From CAMEON01 sp045531965 (GTDB lineage: Bacteria; Bacillota; Clostridia; Oscillospirales; CAG-272): a stretch of 64,000 nucleotides of DNA. The stretch spans positions 1 to 64,000 of the forward strand of contig JAZSFA010000078.1 of NCBI GenBank assembly GCA_045531965.1, written 5' to 3'. The translations under genes were made by a program, and so were the position numbers. Below the pieces are notes generated by a model. It saw nothing but the letters and a program-made list of their open reading frames with translations. It did not search any database and was not told where the DNA came from. Each line of letters opens with the position of its first letter. Positions within the stretch are counted from its first letter, which is position 1. Below, piece after piece: positions 17,008 through 26,326 of the stretch.

Positions 17008-19707
17008 ATGAAAAAGCATCTAAGCTTGTTCTTATCTCTTTTCTGCGTGTTGCTTTTGATCCTTGTATCCTGCGGGAAAAATGATCCCACCGAGACCCAG
17101 CCCGCAGAGACTTCTCAACCGACCGATGAAGTCACAACGGCACCGACAGTCAGCACCGATCCTGAGCCCGACACCGCTCCCGTGACCAACGAAGTGACTG
17201 TCGACAGCGAGAATCCCACCGAAGAACTCACTGAGGTGCTGACAGACACCTCCACCGAAGCGCTCACCACACCTGTCACCGAGTCAGAGACCGACACGGA
17301 GCCTCAGCCTCCCGCCAACGTCAACGGCGACTGCGACAACGTATTTTGGAGTGAAACACGGAAAACTGTCGGTCAGGTAAGACTTGACTCAGTCAAGCAC
17401 GAGATTAAACAATCAGAATATGCCAAAGCCGTCAGCAAGTCCGGGAACTGGAACGTAACCATCTCCCAAAATTCCGGTATGCTCCAGCTGTACGGTTGGA
17501 TTGGTTTTAGTTTTGATCAGTTCGAACTGGGCTGGCGCATTGGCACAGATAGCGAAGCAACGTATATAACCGATCATGCCGCCATCGTCACTCGCGAGGC
17601 TGCGGTTTTGCAAGCGGCAAAGAAGGAAGGATTCACCAATGCTACAGGCTTTAGCTATCTTCTCAACCTGAATGCGTTTAACAGTGGCGACGAGGTGCAT
17701 CTGTTCATCAAGGATACGTCCACCAATACCGTCTACTGCTTCTGCGAACTGACCATTAACATAAACACCGTGTCTGCCGATCTGTCCACCGACGCCTTGA
17801 AGGAAAAGTACGAGCTGGGCTACGGTTCCGATATGGATATGTCCGCCTATGATCCCATTCCTGACAAGGAGACCGTAGTTGCTCCCGACGATGATCCCAC
17901 CGTCTCCCTGTGGTTTGACCATATCACCGAGAAGGTCACCCGGTATGACACCTCCGGTAAGGATTCCGGCAAGGACAGTTACACCATTCAGATGGGCAAG
18001 AATGAGATTGAGGGTTGCCAGTTCTTCCTCTACGCTCCTACCAACAAGAAGATCCACATCAACATTTCGGACTTTACCAACGACAAAGGCGAGACCCTCC
18101 CCACCCAGTTGGGTGTGGAGTTTTACATGGAGGACGGCTACGTCACCCACAACGGCTTCCCCGCTTCCCTTGTCTACCCCGATGCCGTGATTCCCTACGA
18201 TTCCTATATCGCCTATTCCAGCAACACTGAAAGTGGTCGCTACGGTATGGACGCCAACAGTAAGATCGATTACGGTCCCTACGTGCTGATCGGTCCCTTC
18301 TCGGGCTCCGACTGGAATCATGAGAAGTACCCCTTCCGTGACTCTGTTCGCGGCTTCGTGGTAGAGGCCGAGACCGCCAAGGACACTACCCCCGGCGCGT
18401 ACAAGGCTACCATCGAGATCCTGGACGCCGACACGGGCAAGTGCATCAAGATGGCCAACGTCTATACCTACGTCTACGACGTGACTCTCTCCGACGAGAC
18501 CGCCATGAATACCGCCTTTGGTCTGTGGGATATCGTCAGCGTCTATTATCAGCAGTACAACGAGAACCCCGACCGCCACCGCTACAGCGACGTAGAGATC
18601 ACCAAAGCCGTGGCTGAGTTCTTCCTCAAGAACCGCATCACCCTGACGGGCAGCATCACCTATTTCAACATGATGGGTACTGATTGGTTCAAGAACCCCC
18701 GTGTGACTTCTCTGCGCGTGCTAACCAAGGATCAGTACGACTCCATCAAGGGCGATCCCGTCCTTGCCAGAAAAATGTTCTACTACGGACAAGACGAGCC
18801 GGGTGTTGCCCGTGGCTGGCGTCCCATCACCTGGCCCGATGGCACCTCCGAGAATATCTACGACAATACGGGTCTCTTGAGTGTCCTTGCCATCGCAAGA
18901 GAAGCTGACCAGCTGAAGAACGTCTGGGGCTGGGAGGATTACCGCCTGCTCGTTCCCTTCGAGCGTAACATTGACTTCAAGTCCTTCAACTACAACAGTG
19001 TGGACAAAAACACCGCCTTCCCCGCATGGTACAACGATTACGCCGTCAACGGTGAGCGGGATGCCATTGAGTACCTTTCTAAACGAGGTGTGAGTATTTG
19101 GGTTCCCCACTTGTTCAGCTACACCCCCAGGGATCTGAAAAAGACCGCAGGCGCGCAGTTTATCCAGTCAGTTTCCATCGACTCCGCCTTCGGTGAGTTC
19201 TCCGACCGATTGCAGGGCTTTGTGGAGGCAGGCGGAGAACGCTGGAGTTACGTATCCTGCGAGCCCAAGTACACAAGCCCCTATCAGAACATCCTTCTGT
19301 TCAACGACGGCACCGAGGGACGCACCATGTTTTGGACGAATTATCTCAACGACGTCACGGGCTTCCTCTACTGGCACGTTTCCTACTATGATGCCGCGGG
19401 CAACAACACCTACCAGATGCGCAACCCCGTCTCCAAGACGGGCCCCGGTGACGGTATCCTGGTCTATCCCGGTTCTGCCTACGGTCAGCTGGATCCCATT
19501 CCCTCCATCCGCCTGACCTATATGCGTGACGGCATCGAGGATTATCAGATGCTCACCATGCTGGAGGAAGTAAAGGGCGCAGAGTATACCGACGAGCTGG
19601 TCAGCCATATCACCACAAGCACCTTGAGCTACACCAGAGACGACGACGTGGTCTATAATGTCCACTCCTATCTCTTGAGAGTGCTTGAAGAGGCTTCCAA
19701 ATCATAA
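17008..19707 (+). CDS. GH123-like lipoprotein with DUF4091 domain
   Basis: This 899-residue protein is exported: signal KKHLSLFLSLFCVLLLILVSC with lipobox LVSC and Cys near residue 22, which would be lipidated by Lgt. A Thr/Glu/Pro-rich linker (residues 25-105) follows, then a beta-rich region (105-290), and a GH123-type catalytic region ending in DUF4091 (GDGILVYPG, then SIRLTYMRDGIEDYQML near the C-terminus). GH123 enzymes act on N-acetylgalactosamine-containing glycans, so a surface glycan or mucin hydrolase is plausible. Acidic residues of the active site were not assigned. It is transcribed alone from its own promoter; GGAGG sets the start. Confidence 0.85.
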   Translation: MKKHLSLFLSLFCVLLLILVSCGKNDPTETQPAETSQPTDEVTTAPTVSTDPEPDTAPVTNEVTVDSENPTEELTEVLTDTSTEALTTPVTESETDTEPQPPANVNGDCDNVFWSETRKTVGQVRLDSVKHEIKQSEYAKAVSKSGNWNVTISQNSGMLQLYGWIGFSFDQFELGWRIGTDSEATYITDHAAIVTREAAVLQAAKKEGFTNATGFSYLLNLNAFNSGDEVHLFIKDTSTNTVYCFCELTININTVSADLSTDALKEKYELGYGSDMDMSAYDPIPDKETVVAPDDDPTVSLWFDHITEKVTRYDTSGKDSGKDSYTIQMGKNEIEGCQFFLYAPTNKKIHINISDFTNDKGETLPTQLGVEFYMEDGYVTHNGFPASLVYPDAVIPYDSYIAYSSNTESGRYGMDANSKIDYGPYVLIGPFSGSDWNHEKYPFRDSVRGFVVEAETAKDTTPGAYKATIEILDADTGKCIKMANVYTYVYDVTLSDETAMNTAFGLWDIVSVYYQQYNENPDRHRYSDVEITKAVAEFFLKNRITLTGSITYFNMMGTDWFKNPRVTSLRVLTKDQYDSIKGDPVLARKMFYYGQDEPGVARGWRPITWPDGTSENIYDNTGLLSVLAIAREADQLKNVWGWEDYRLLVPFERNIDFKSFNYNSVDKNTAFPAWYNDYAVNGERDAIEYLSKRGVSIWVPHLFSYTPRDLKKTAGAQFIQSVSIDSAFGEFSDRLQGFVEAGGERWSYVSCEPKYTSPYQNILLFNDGTEGRTMFWTNYLNDVTGFLYWHVSYYDAAGNNTYQMRNPVSKTGPGDGILVYPGSAYGQLDPIPSIRLTYMRDGIEDYQMLTMLEEVKGAEYTDELVSHITTSTLSYTRDDDVVYNVHSYLLRVLEEASKS

Positions 19708-19745
19708 AACACCAATCACGCTTAAACGACAACGAGGTATATCAC

Positions 19746-20591
19746 ATGATCTTTATAAAAATTCTATTAGTTGCTCTTGGATTTTATCTTACCATCATTG
19801 GCGTGGTCGGTATTTTTGATTATGCCATGATGGGGAGATTTGAAATAGGGCCCCTGCTTTGCATCATATTCGGCGTTGCCGCTGTGGCATTGGTCATTCT
19901 GTGGGGAAAGCTTCAAAAAAGATCCAAAAAGAATCTTCAGGAACGTCAGGTCCAACCGATTGACCGCATGGAGCTGATGGATAAGCTCACCCGCCGTGCC
20001 AAACTCAGTTTGCCCACGTTGATTGCAGGTATCTTATGCGGTGTATTGTCGCCTGCCTCTATGATACTTATGAATTTAGAAATGATTGAAACAGGGTCAT
20101 GGTTGATTTTCGTTTTCATGGGATTTATGGTAGCCATGATCGTGCTGCTCGTCCTTTATGCCAATCGCTTTGGACCTTGCGCCGCTTGTTTGAATATGTT
20201 GAAGGCACAAGGTCGGTCTTTGGAGTCCTGTCTCGCCGGCATAGAAACCGCTCCCCTGCTTCCTACGGGTCAGATCATCTGCGGAGAGAACGCCATGTAT
20301 TTCAAAAAATACAATATGGTACTCCCTTATGACATGGTTGGCTGGATCTACAAGAAAAATTATTCTGTCTACGGTGTGGGCGTTGGTTCAAACATTGTAA
20401 TCCACACATTGAACAAAAAGATGTTTGAACTTCATATGCGAGATGAAGAGCTTCAATGGCTTTTGTCGAATCGCGGAGAAAAGTTTTCCAAGGACATGGT
20501 CATTGGATATGGCAACCGTCAGAATGCCGCTTATAAAATCATGACAAAGCGTTACAAAGAAAACTTGAAGCAGCAAAACAATCGCCTGTAA
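19746..20591 (+). CDS. uncharacterised membrane protein with C-terminal soluble domain
   Basis: This 281-residue protein has two pairs of predicted membrane helices (residues about 3-22, 33-56, 85-108, 114-137). A cytoplasmic segment of about 135 residues follows (TGQIICGENAMYFK, MVLPYDMVGWIYKKNYSVYG, ELHMRDEELQWLLSNRG), probably with a PH-like beta fold. No family was recognised. It lies 38 bp after the DUF4091 lipoprotein with only a GAGGT ribosome site and may be read through from it. A strong terminator follows. Confidence 0.7.
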   Translation: MIFIKILLVALGFYLTIIGVVGIFDYAMMGRFEIGPLLCIIFGVAAVALVILWGKLQKRSKKNLQERQVQPIDRMELMDKLTRRAKLSLPTLIAGILCGVLSPASMILMNLEMIETGSWLIFVFMGFMVAMIVLLVLYANRFGPCAACLNMLKAQGRSLESCLAGIETAPLLPTGQIICGENAMYFKKYNMVLPYDMVGWIYKKNYSVYGVGVGSNIVIHTLNKKMFELHMRDEELQWLLSNRGEKFSKDMVIGYGNRQNAAYKIMTKRYKENLKQQNNRL

Positions 20592-20606
20592 TTTTTCAAA
20601 AAGCAC

Positions 20607-20634
20607 AAAAACCTCGGAGAAATCCGAGGTTTTT
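20607..20634. terminator. bidirectional terminator
   Basis: AAAAACCTCGGA and TCCGAGGTTTTT flank a GAAA loop. It lies between two convergent genes. Confidence 0.9.
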
Positions 20635-20709
20635 GTCATTATGTCAACCAGATCGTTATTTACTTTATGATGGGTGATCTTGGGACTGCATAAATCTTAT
20701 TTCTTCAAT

Positions 20710-21441
20710 TTATTCTTTGGTCCAGTGAATATTTACGCCCTCATTAAGACCGTCTGCCCATTTTTCGCTCCAATTCTCGCCGGGAGCAGACACACCAAAG
20801 TATATATCGGTCATATTATTTCCGTTAAACACCCACGAACCCATCTTTTCAACAGAGGCAGGGATTGTAATAGTTTTAAGACTTGTGCAGTTTTCAAATG
20901 CAGAGCCTGAAATTTCCTTTAAATTCATGCCGAGGGTAACAGTTTCAAGTGCAGTGCAATCTTCAAAAGCACTTGCGTAAATGTACTTGGTAGCATCATC
21001 AATTACAACAGTTTTAAGGCTTGTGCAACCTTCAAATGCACTTACGCCTATGGTGACAACATTCTTTCCTAGATTCACGCTCGTGAGAGAGGTCTGATTT
21101 TCAAAGGCATCATCGGAAATAAGTGTTACGCTGTCGGGAATAACAACAGAAGTAAGCTTGTAATCACTCTTGAATGCACCATAGCCAATCTCAACTATGG
21201 GAAGTCCGTTATGTTCAGAGGGGATAACAACATCACCGCCCTTGTAACTTGCACCAACTCTGTAAAGTCTGTATCCCGACTCGTCGTATGTAAGTTTGAA
21301 AAGGAATTCATATTCAGAGTTGCAGATATCACAAATGCCATCTTCATTATCGTCAACGTGGTTAGCACATTCCTTATTGCAAGATACAAGAAGGGTTACG
21401 CACATAATGGCGCAAATTAAAATTGCAAAAATTTTTTTCAC
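20710..21441 (-). CDS. BspA-like leucine-rich-repeat lipoprotein
   Basis: This 243-residue lipoprotein has a signal and lipobox (ILICAIMCVTLLVSC, Cys near 21). A Cys/Asp-rich segment follows (CANHVDDNEDGICDIC), which looks calcium- or metal-binding. Then come about five BspA-type LRR_5 repeats with the pattern AFENCTSLKTITIPASVE. Such proteins sit on the cell surface and bind host or matrix ligands. The C-terminus (APGENWSEKWADGL) is a typical BspA end. The gene is AT-richer than its neighbours and is monocistronic with its own promoter, so recent acquisition or copying is possible. Confidence 0.9.
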   Translation of the reverse strand: MKKIFAILICAIMCVTLLVSCNKECANHVDDNEDGICDICNSEYEFLFKLTYDESGYRLYRVGASYKGGDVVIPSEHNGLPIVEIGYGAFKSDYKLTSVVIPDSVTLISDDAFENQTSLTSVNLGKNVVTIGVSAFEGCTSLKTVVIDDATKYIYASAFEDCTALETVTLGMNLKEISGSAFENCTSLKTITIPASVEKMGSWVFNGNNMTDIYFGVSAPGENWSEKWADGLNEGVNIHWTKE

Positions 21442-21487
21442 GGTGTTTTTTCTCCTTCTAATCTGTACTAATTAAATCAACTTATTT

Positions 21488-21516
21488 ATTATACCATATA
21501 ACCGGAGGCTTGTAAA
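21488..21516 (-). promoter_or_regulatory. promoter of the LRR lipoprotein gene
   Basis: On the minus strand TTTACA (21511-21516) and TATAAT (21488-21493), spacer 17 bp, 47 bp upstream of the start. Confidence 0.8.
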
Positions 21517-21576
21517 GATTTAGTGACAAACTTAATATAGAAAAATTACATACGCTATCAATAAACCACCGGTTTA

Positions 21577-21605
21577 TTGACATTTCCCCATCCCCTGCGT
21601 ACAAT
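21577..21605 (+). promoter_or_regulatory. promoter of the rtcB transcript
   Basis: TTGACA (21577-21582) and TACAAT (21600-21605), spacer 17 bp, upstream of both the small ORF at 21641 and rtcB. Confidence 0.75.
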
Positions 21606-21640
21606 TAGTGTGAAATAACCGCCCGAAAGGAGTGATCATC

Positions 21641-21778
21641 ATGTCTGCGATCTGTAGAATGAATCTTCATCACGTACAATTCAACCATCCATATCAACAA
21701 AAAACAGTAAGGAGACTGTATGATCGAAATTCAAACCAAAAAGAACACGGTGAAGGTGTTCACCGATCAGTTAGATAA
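21641..21778 (+). CDS. small ORF upstream of and overlapping rtcB
   Basis: A 45-codon frame starts at ATG 21641 with an excellent ribosome site (GAAAGGAGTGATC). It reads MSAICRMNLHHVQFNHPYQ at the start, continues to a TAA at 21776-21778 and overlaps the rtcB start (21720) by 59 bp in another frame. It is rich in His, Asn and Arg. It might be a real small protein or a translated leader that tunes rtcB expression. No homologue was recognised. Confidence 0.45.
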   Translation: MSAICRMNLHHVQFNHPYQQKTVRRLYDRNSNQKEHGEGVHRSVR

Positions 21779-22973
21779 ACCCACCAGGCAGCAGATCGCC
21801 GCCACCGCCCGCGATCCCGCCTATGCCGACGCAAAAATACGGGTCATGCCCGACACCCACGCGGGGCGGGGATGCGTCATCGGTATGACTATGACCCTGC
21901 AGGGACGTGTATCCCCTTCCCTTGTGGGGGTAGACATCGGCTGTGGCATGGAGGTAGTCAGACTGGAAGAATCCGCGGTGGATCTTCCCACATTGGACGC
22001 CTTTATCCACGAGCAGATCCCTGCAGGAAAGCGCATTCATGACCAAAAACAAGCAACTTCCCTTCCCTTGCATGACCTATGCTGTTTTTCAGCCATAGAT
22101 CTTGACCGTGTCCATCGTAGCCTCGGTACGTTAGGCGGTGGTAACCACTTTATTGAAATTGACCGTTCGCTTGACGGTTCCCTTTACCTTGTCATCCATT
22201 CGGGCTCACGTTCTCTTGGTGCGGCAGTAGCCAACCATTACCGCAATGAGGCATACAAGTATCATCTCAAAAAAGCAAGAAAAGCGGCAAGGGTAAATAT
22301 CCTTGACCGTTGGGACATGGAAACAGATGGCTATGATCTGTCCCGTTTTGGCGTGGATGCCTATGGCGATGATCCCCGCGCCTTTGCGCGTCCTACCAAG
22401 GCCTCCCGTCGAGATGACCAAAGCAAACTGCCGGTCAAATGGGAAACCGCCCCCTGTGAGGGCAAGCTCTTTGAGGACTATCTTCATGACCTTGCCATCG
22501 CTGTAGACTTTGCCAAAGAAAGCCGCCGCCGTATGGCCGAGCATATCTGCGAGGGTTTGGGACTTCACCCCTCTGAGCAATTTTCATGCGTCCATAACTA
22601 TATCGATGAGCACCGTATCCTCCGCAAAGGTGCTATTTCCGCCCGCCAAGGAGAGCGCGTGTTTATCCCATTGAATATGCGGGACGGCGCTCTGATCGGG
22701 CGGGGTTTGGGCAATCCCGACTGGAACTTCTCTGCCCCCCACGGAGCCGGAAGAGCCTGTAGCCGTACCGATGCCAAACACGCATACGACGTGGAGACCT
22801 ACCAAGCGGTGATGGAAGCGGCAGGTGTGTATACCACCACCGCCACAAAGGATACTTTGGATGAATGTCCCATGGCATACAAATCCGAAGATCGAATTCT
22901 GCCATATCTTTCAGAATGCGTAAACGTGGAGTCTCACGTAAGACCTATCTATAATTTCAAAGCCGCAGACTAA
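21720..22973 (+). CDS. rtcB: RNA-splicing ligase RtcB
   Basis: RtcB joins RNA 2',3'-cyclic phosphate or 3'-phosphate ends to 5'-OH ends using GTP and Mn2+, acting in RNA repair. The 417-residue protein is at the short end of the family and complete. Metal and nucleotide motifs are present: MPDTHAGRGCVIG, GVDIGCGME (metal Asp and Cys), GGGNHFIE, HSGSRSLG, VHNYIDEH, and NFSAPHGAGR, which holds the guanylylated His. No RtcR activator, RtcA or archease is adjacent. AAGGAG precedes the ATG. It is preceded by a small overlapping ORF and ends at a terminator shared with the convergent ASRT gene. Confidence 0.96.
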   Translation: MIEIQTKKNTVKVFTDQLDKPTRQQIAATARDPAYADAKIRVMPDTHAGRGCVIGMTMTLQGRVSPSLVGVDIGCGMEVVRLEESAVDLPTLDAFIHEQIPAGKRIHDQKQATSLPLHDLCCFSAIDLDRVHRSLGTLGGGNHFIEIDRSLDGSLYLVIHSGSRSLGAAVANHYRNEAYKYHLKKARKAARVNILDRWDMETDGYDLSRFGVDAYGDDPRAFARPTKASRRDDQSKLPVKWETAPCEGKLFEDYLHDLAIAVDFAKESRRRMAEHICEGLGLHPSEQFSCVHNYIDEHRILRKGAISARQGERVFIPLNMRDGALIGRGLGNPDWNFSAPHGAGRACSRTDAKHAYDVETYQAVMEAAGVYTTTATKDTLDECPMAYKSEDRILPYLSECVNVESHVRPIYNFKAAD

Positions 22974-23014
22974 AAACCGCCCATGTCAAATGATTTGACG
23001 TGGGCGGTTTTCTC
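22974..23014. terminator. bidirectional terminator
   Basis: AAAACCGCCCA-TGTCAAA pairs with TTTGACG-TGGGCGGTTTT, a stem of about 17 bp between convergent rtcB and the ASRT gene. Confidence 0.9.
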
Positions 23015-23027
23015 TGATCACGTTGGT

Positions 23028-23390
23028 TTAGTAAGCAATGGTTGTCATCAGCGCGTACTCAGGTTGAGAAACATCCAAGCGGGAGCATTGCACCACGATG
23101 GGTCTGTCAGACTCCACCAAGATGGCATAGGGCTTATTGCGCGGGATAGTCTTACCCTCGACGTTTACAGCTTTGTCCAAACGGATATGATTGGTGCGCT
23201 CATGAGCACACTCGGCATGAATCCCACGCAGAGGTTCGGCATCCTCAAAATACAGGGTAATGCTGATGTGTGCGGTCTCACCCGACAGATTCAACACGCA
23301 AACAGCTTCGTGACTGACAAATTCACCCTTAGTGGTGTCACTCATATAGCCATCGGCAATCAGCCAAACGTTCTTTCCCAAAACAGACAT
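23028..23390 (-). CDS. ASRT-family protein (sensory rhodopsin transducer-like)
   Basis: The 120-residue protein resembles Anabaena sensory rhodopsin transducer over its whole length. Corresponding segments are VWLIADGYM, FVSHEAVCVLN, AHISITLYFEDAEP, RTNHIRLD, PYAILVESDRPIVVQ and SRLDVSQPEYALMTTIAY. In Anabaena the protein is a soluble tetramer that binds a photoreceptor. Most bacterial homologues lack a rhodopsin and are thought to bind small ligands such as sugars. No rhodopsin gene is present here, so light signalling is unlikely. It is monocistronic with its own strong promoter. Confidence 0.9.
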   Translation of the reverse strand: MSVLGKNVWLIADGYMSDTTKGEFVSHEAVCVLNLSGETAHISITLYFEDAEPLRGIHAECAHERTNHIRLDKAVNVEGKTIPRNKPYAILVESDRPIVVQCSRLDVSQPEYALMTTIAY

Positions 23391-23422
23391 GTTTTTTCCT
23401 CCCGAAAACTTTTATTGTCCCC

Positions 23423-23451
23423 AGTATACCATATTTGGGCCGATAAGTCAA
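23423..23451 (-). promoter_or_regulatory. promoter of the ASRT gene
   Basis: On the minus strand TTGACT (23446-23451) and TATACT (23423-23428), spacer 17 bp, 33 bp upstream of the start codon. Confidence 0.8.
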
Positions 23452-23562
23452 GGGCATGGTTCATGGACATATTGGCTTTTTTAATAAAAAAACCGATATG
23501 TGACAAAAGTCGGAACGAACTTTGAAACGAATGCAAATATTGGTTTTTTTCAAAAAGTCATA

Positions 23563-23591
23563 TTGACATGTTCACAATGATATGCTATAAT
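23563..23591 (+). promoter_or_regulatory. promoter of the P-type ATPase gene
   Basis: TTGACA (23563-23568) and TATAAT (23586-23591), spacer 17 bp; both boxes match consensus. The leader is only about 35 nt. Confidence 0.9.
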
Positions 23592-23632
23592 AACGATACT
23601 ATGCAATCAAATGAACGCAAGGAGGCGTAAAA

Positions 23633-26281
23633 TTGTCACATCACCATCAATCCAAGGAAGACATACTTCAGCAGTTGGATACCGAGCCTGCCGCCGGTCT
23701 GTCTTCCTCTGCCGTAAAAGAACGACAGGAAAAGTACGGTCAAAATAAGCTGCGGGAGAAAAAGAAAAAGACAACTTTTCAAAGATTCCTTGATCAATTC
23801 AAGGATGCTATGATCATCATTCTGATCGCCGCCGCCATATTATCTTTTGTCCTCGTCTGTGTTGAGCAGAACTGGGGCGAGCTTTTTGAACCTGCATTGA
23901 TCCTTCTGATCGTCATTCTCAACGCCATCATGGGTGTTTATCAGGAAGGAAAAGCTGAAAAGGCGTTGGATGCCTTAAAGAATATGTCTGCTCCCCATGC
24001 ACGGGTCATCCGTGATGGGAAGGAACAGGTGATTGATGCCGCAGAGCTTGTGCCCGGTGACATCATCAAGCTTGAAGCAGGAGATTTCGTTCCCGCGGAT
24101 GCCCGTTTGCTGCAAAGCACCAGTCTCAAGAGCGAAGAATCCGCGCTGACAGGCGAATCCGTTCCCTCCGAAAAGGATGCGGAAGCGGTAGTTGATGAAA
24201 AAGCACCTATTGGCGATCGTTCCAACATGGTATTTACTGGATGCAGCATTACCTATGGTACAGCTGTCGCCGTTGTGACCGCCACAGGTATGGATACCGA
24301 GATGGGTAAGATCGCAGGTCTTCTGGAAGGTGAAGGCGACACCCAGACCCCCCTTCAAAAAAAGCTGGCACAGCTGGGTAAATATCTTGGTATCGTAGCG
24401 CTCGCCGCCTGCGCGGTCATCTTTGCCGTTGGTATTATCAGTAATCTCTCCAAAGGCGCCGAGGATATGAAGCACGTGATCATGGATTTGATTATGACTT
24501 CTGTATCTTTGGCAGTATCTGCCATTCCCGAAGGGCTTCCCGCCATCGTAACTATTGTTCTTTCCATTGGTGTCCAGCGCATGGTCAAGAAAAACGCGCT
24601 CATCCGCCGTCTTCCCGCTGTAGAGACCTTGGGTTCTGCTTCCATTATCTGCTCTGACAAAACAGGTACACTGACCCAAAACCGTATGACTCTGGTGAAA
24701 GCCTATACAGATGGCAGCGCAGAGACAGAAGACATTTCGTCTGAAAATTCAGAAAAAATCAAAAAGCTTTTGGCATGGGGAACTCTTTGCTGTGACGGTT
24801 CCGTCGTATTTGACGAAAACGGAAAAGAACAACACATAGGAGATCCCACAGAAACCGCCATTGTCTTGGCTGCCTATAAAAACGGTTTCCCCAAAGACAC
24901 GCTGAACAATCAGTACCCTCGTTTGGGGGGCATTCCCTTTGATTCTGACAGAAAGCTTATGTCTACCATCAATGACATTGACGGAGAAAAGATCGTCATT
25001 GTTAAGGGCGCTTTTGATATGCTGGCAGCACGTTGCGTGGCAGGAGACTTGGATACTGCCAAGCGACTGACCGAAGAAATGAGCGCTTCCGCGCTCCGCG
25101 TACTGGCGGTTGCATATAAGAAAATCAGCGACATTCCTGCCGAACTGACTTCTGAGAATCTGGAGAACGGTTTGACCTTCATGGGACTTGTGGGTATGAT
25201 CGACCCGCCTCGTCCGGAATGCAAGGTGGCTGTGGCAACCTGCCGCCGTGCCGGTATCAAGCCTGTTATGATCACAGGCGATCACGTAGTTACGGCTACA
25301 GCAATTGCCCGAGAGTTGGGTATCTTTGTGGAAGGTGACCGCGCTATCACCGGTACCGAGCTGGATGCTATGAGCGAAGAAGAATTGGACGCAAGCGTTG
25401 AGCATATCTCTGTTTATGCCCGCGTATCCCCCGAAAACAAGATCCGAATCGTCAAAGCTTGGCAACGCAAGGGGCAAGTGGTCTCTATGACAGGCGATGG
25501 TGTCAACGATGCCCCCGCGCTGAAGGCTGCCGATATTGGTTGTGCCATGGGTATCACAGGAACCGACGTCGCCAAATCCGCTGCAGACATGACCCTCACC
25601 GACGATAATTTCTCTACCATTGTGGATGCTGTTCAAGAAGGGCGCGGTATTTATGCCAACATTAAAAAGGTGGTTGGCTTCCTGCTGGGAACCAACATTG
25701 GCGAAGTAATCACCGTTTTCGTTGCCATGCTCATCTGGCAGCAATCTCCCCTGCTATCCATGCAACTTTTGTGGATTAACCTGGTGACTGACTCTCTCCC
25801 CGCTATTGCCTTGGGTATGGAGCCTGTGGAAAAGGATGTCATGGACCATATGCCCAAGCCCAAGGATGAAGGTTTGTTCGCCGGTGGGTTGGGTATCCGA
25901 GTGATCTTGCAAGGCGTCATGTTCGCCGCGCTGTCTTTGGTTGGCTTCTGGCTGGGTCAGACTATGGGCGGAAGTCTGGATGCGGGACGCACCATGGCTT
26001 TCATGGTTCTCGCGCTTTCTCAGGTCATCCAAGCCTTTAATATGCGCTCGGATAAGTCCATCTTCAAAATTGGTCCCTTCGGAAACGGCAAACTCAATCT
26101 GGCTTCACTGGCTTCCATTCTGCTGGTTGCTTTTGTGTTGTTCGTCCCCGGCGTTCAGACCGCTTTTGGACTGGTGTACCTGCCGACACACCTGTATCTC
26201 ATCGCGCTTGGTATGATTTTTATTCCTACAGTCATCATGGAAATCTGCAAACTGGTAGGTCTCATTAAGCATAAACACTAA
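23633..26281 (+). CDS. P-type Ca2+-transporting ATPase
   Basis: This 882-residue P2A-type cation pump resembles SERCA/PMCA and Listeria LMCA1. The start is TTG 23633 after AAGGAGG; no ATG is suitably placed. Domains in order: N-terminal cation ATPase segment with SHHHQSKED (residues 2-60); M1-M2; actuator domain with ALTGES; M3-M4 with the ion-binding SAIPEGLPA; phosphorylation site SDKTGTLTQ (Asp342); nucleotide domain with KGAFDML; hinge MTGDGVNDAPALK; M5-M6 with NLVTDSLPAIALG; and the four-helix C-terminal domain. It would expel Ca2+ from the cytoplasm. It has its own consensus promoter and ends at a terminator. Confidence 0.94.
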   Translation: MSHHHQSKEDILQQLDTEPAAGLSSSAVKERQEKYGQNKLREKKKKTTFQRFLDQFKDAMIIILIAAAILSFVLVCVEQNWGELFEPALILLIVILNAIMGVYQEGKAEKALDALKNMSAPHARVIRDGKEQVIDAAELVPGDIIKLEAGDFVPADARLLQSTSLKSEESALTGESVPSEKDAEAVVDEKAPIGDRSNMVFTGCSITYGTAVAVVTATGMDTEMGKIAGLLEGEGDTQTPLQKKLAQLGKYLGIVALAACAVIFAVGIISNLSKGAEDMKHVIMDLIMTSVSLAVSAIPEGLPAIVTIVLSIGVQRMVKKNALIRRLPAVETLGSASIICSDKTGTLTQNRMTLVKAYTDGSAETEDISSENSEKIKKLLAWGTLCCDGSVVFDENGKEQHIGDPTETAIVLAAYKNGFPKDTLNNQYPRLGGIPFDSDRKLMSTINDIDGEKIVIVKGAFDMLAARCVAGDLDTAKRLTEEMSASALRVLAVAYKKISDIPAELTSENLENGLTFMGLVGMIDPPRPECKVAVATCRRAGIKPVMITGDHVVTATAIARELGIFVEGDRAITGTELDAMSEEELDASVEHISVYARVSPENKIRIVKAWQRKGQVVSMTGDGVNDAPALKAADIGCAMGITGTDVAKSAADMTLTDDNFSTIVDAVQEGRGIYANIKKVVGFLLGTNIGEVITVFVAMLIWQQSPLLSMQLLWINLVTDSLPAIALGMEPVEKDVMDHMPKPKDEGLFAGGLGIRVILQGVMFAALSLVGFWLGQTMGGSLDAGRTMAFMVLALSQVIQAFNMRSDKSIFKIGPFGNGKLNLASLASILLVAFVLFVPGVQTAFGLVYLPTHLYLIALGMIFIPTVIMEICKLVGLIKHKH

Positions 26282-26291
26282 ATTTAAAATA

Positions 26292-26320
26292 GGGATCGAC
26301 TCGCATGAGTCGATCCCTTC
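26292..26320. terminator. bidirectional terminator
   Basis: GGGATCGACTC (26292-26302) and GAGTCGATCCC (26307-26317) flank a GCAT loop. It lies between the convergent ATPase and sigma-factor genes; the T-run is short (TTCTCT). Confidence 0.75.
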
Positions 26321-26326
26321 TCTGTA

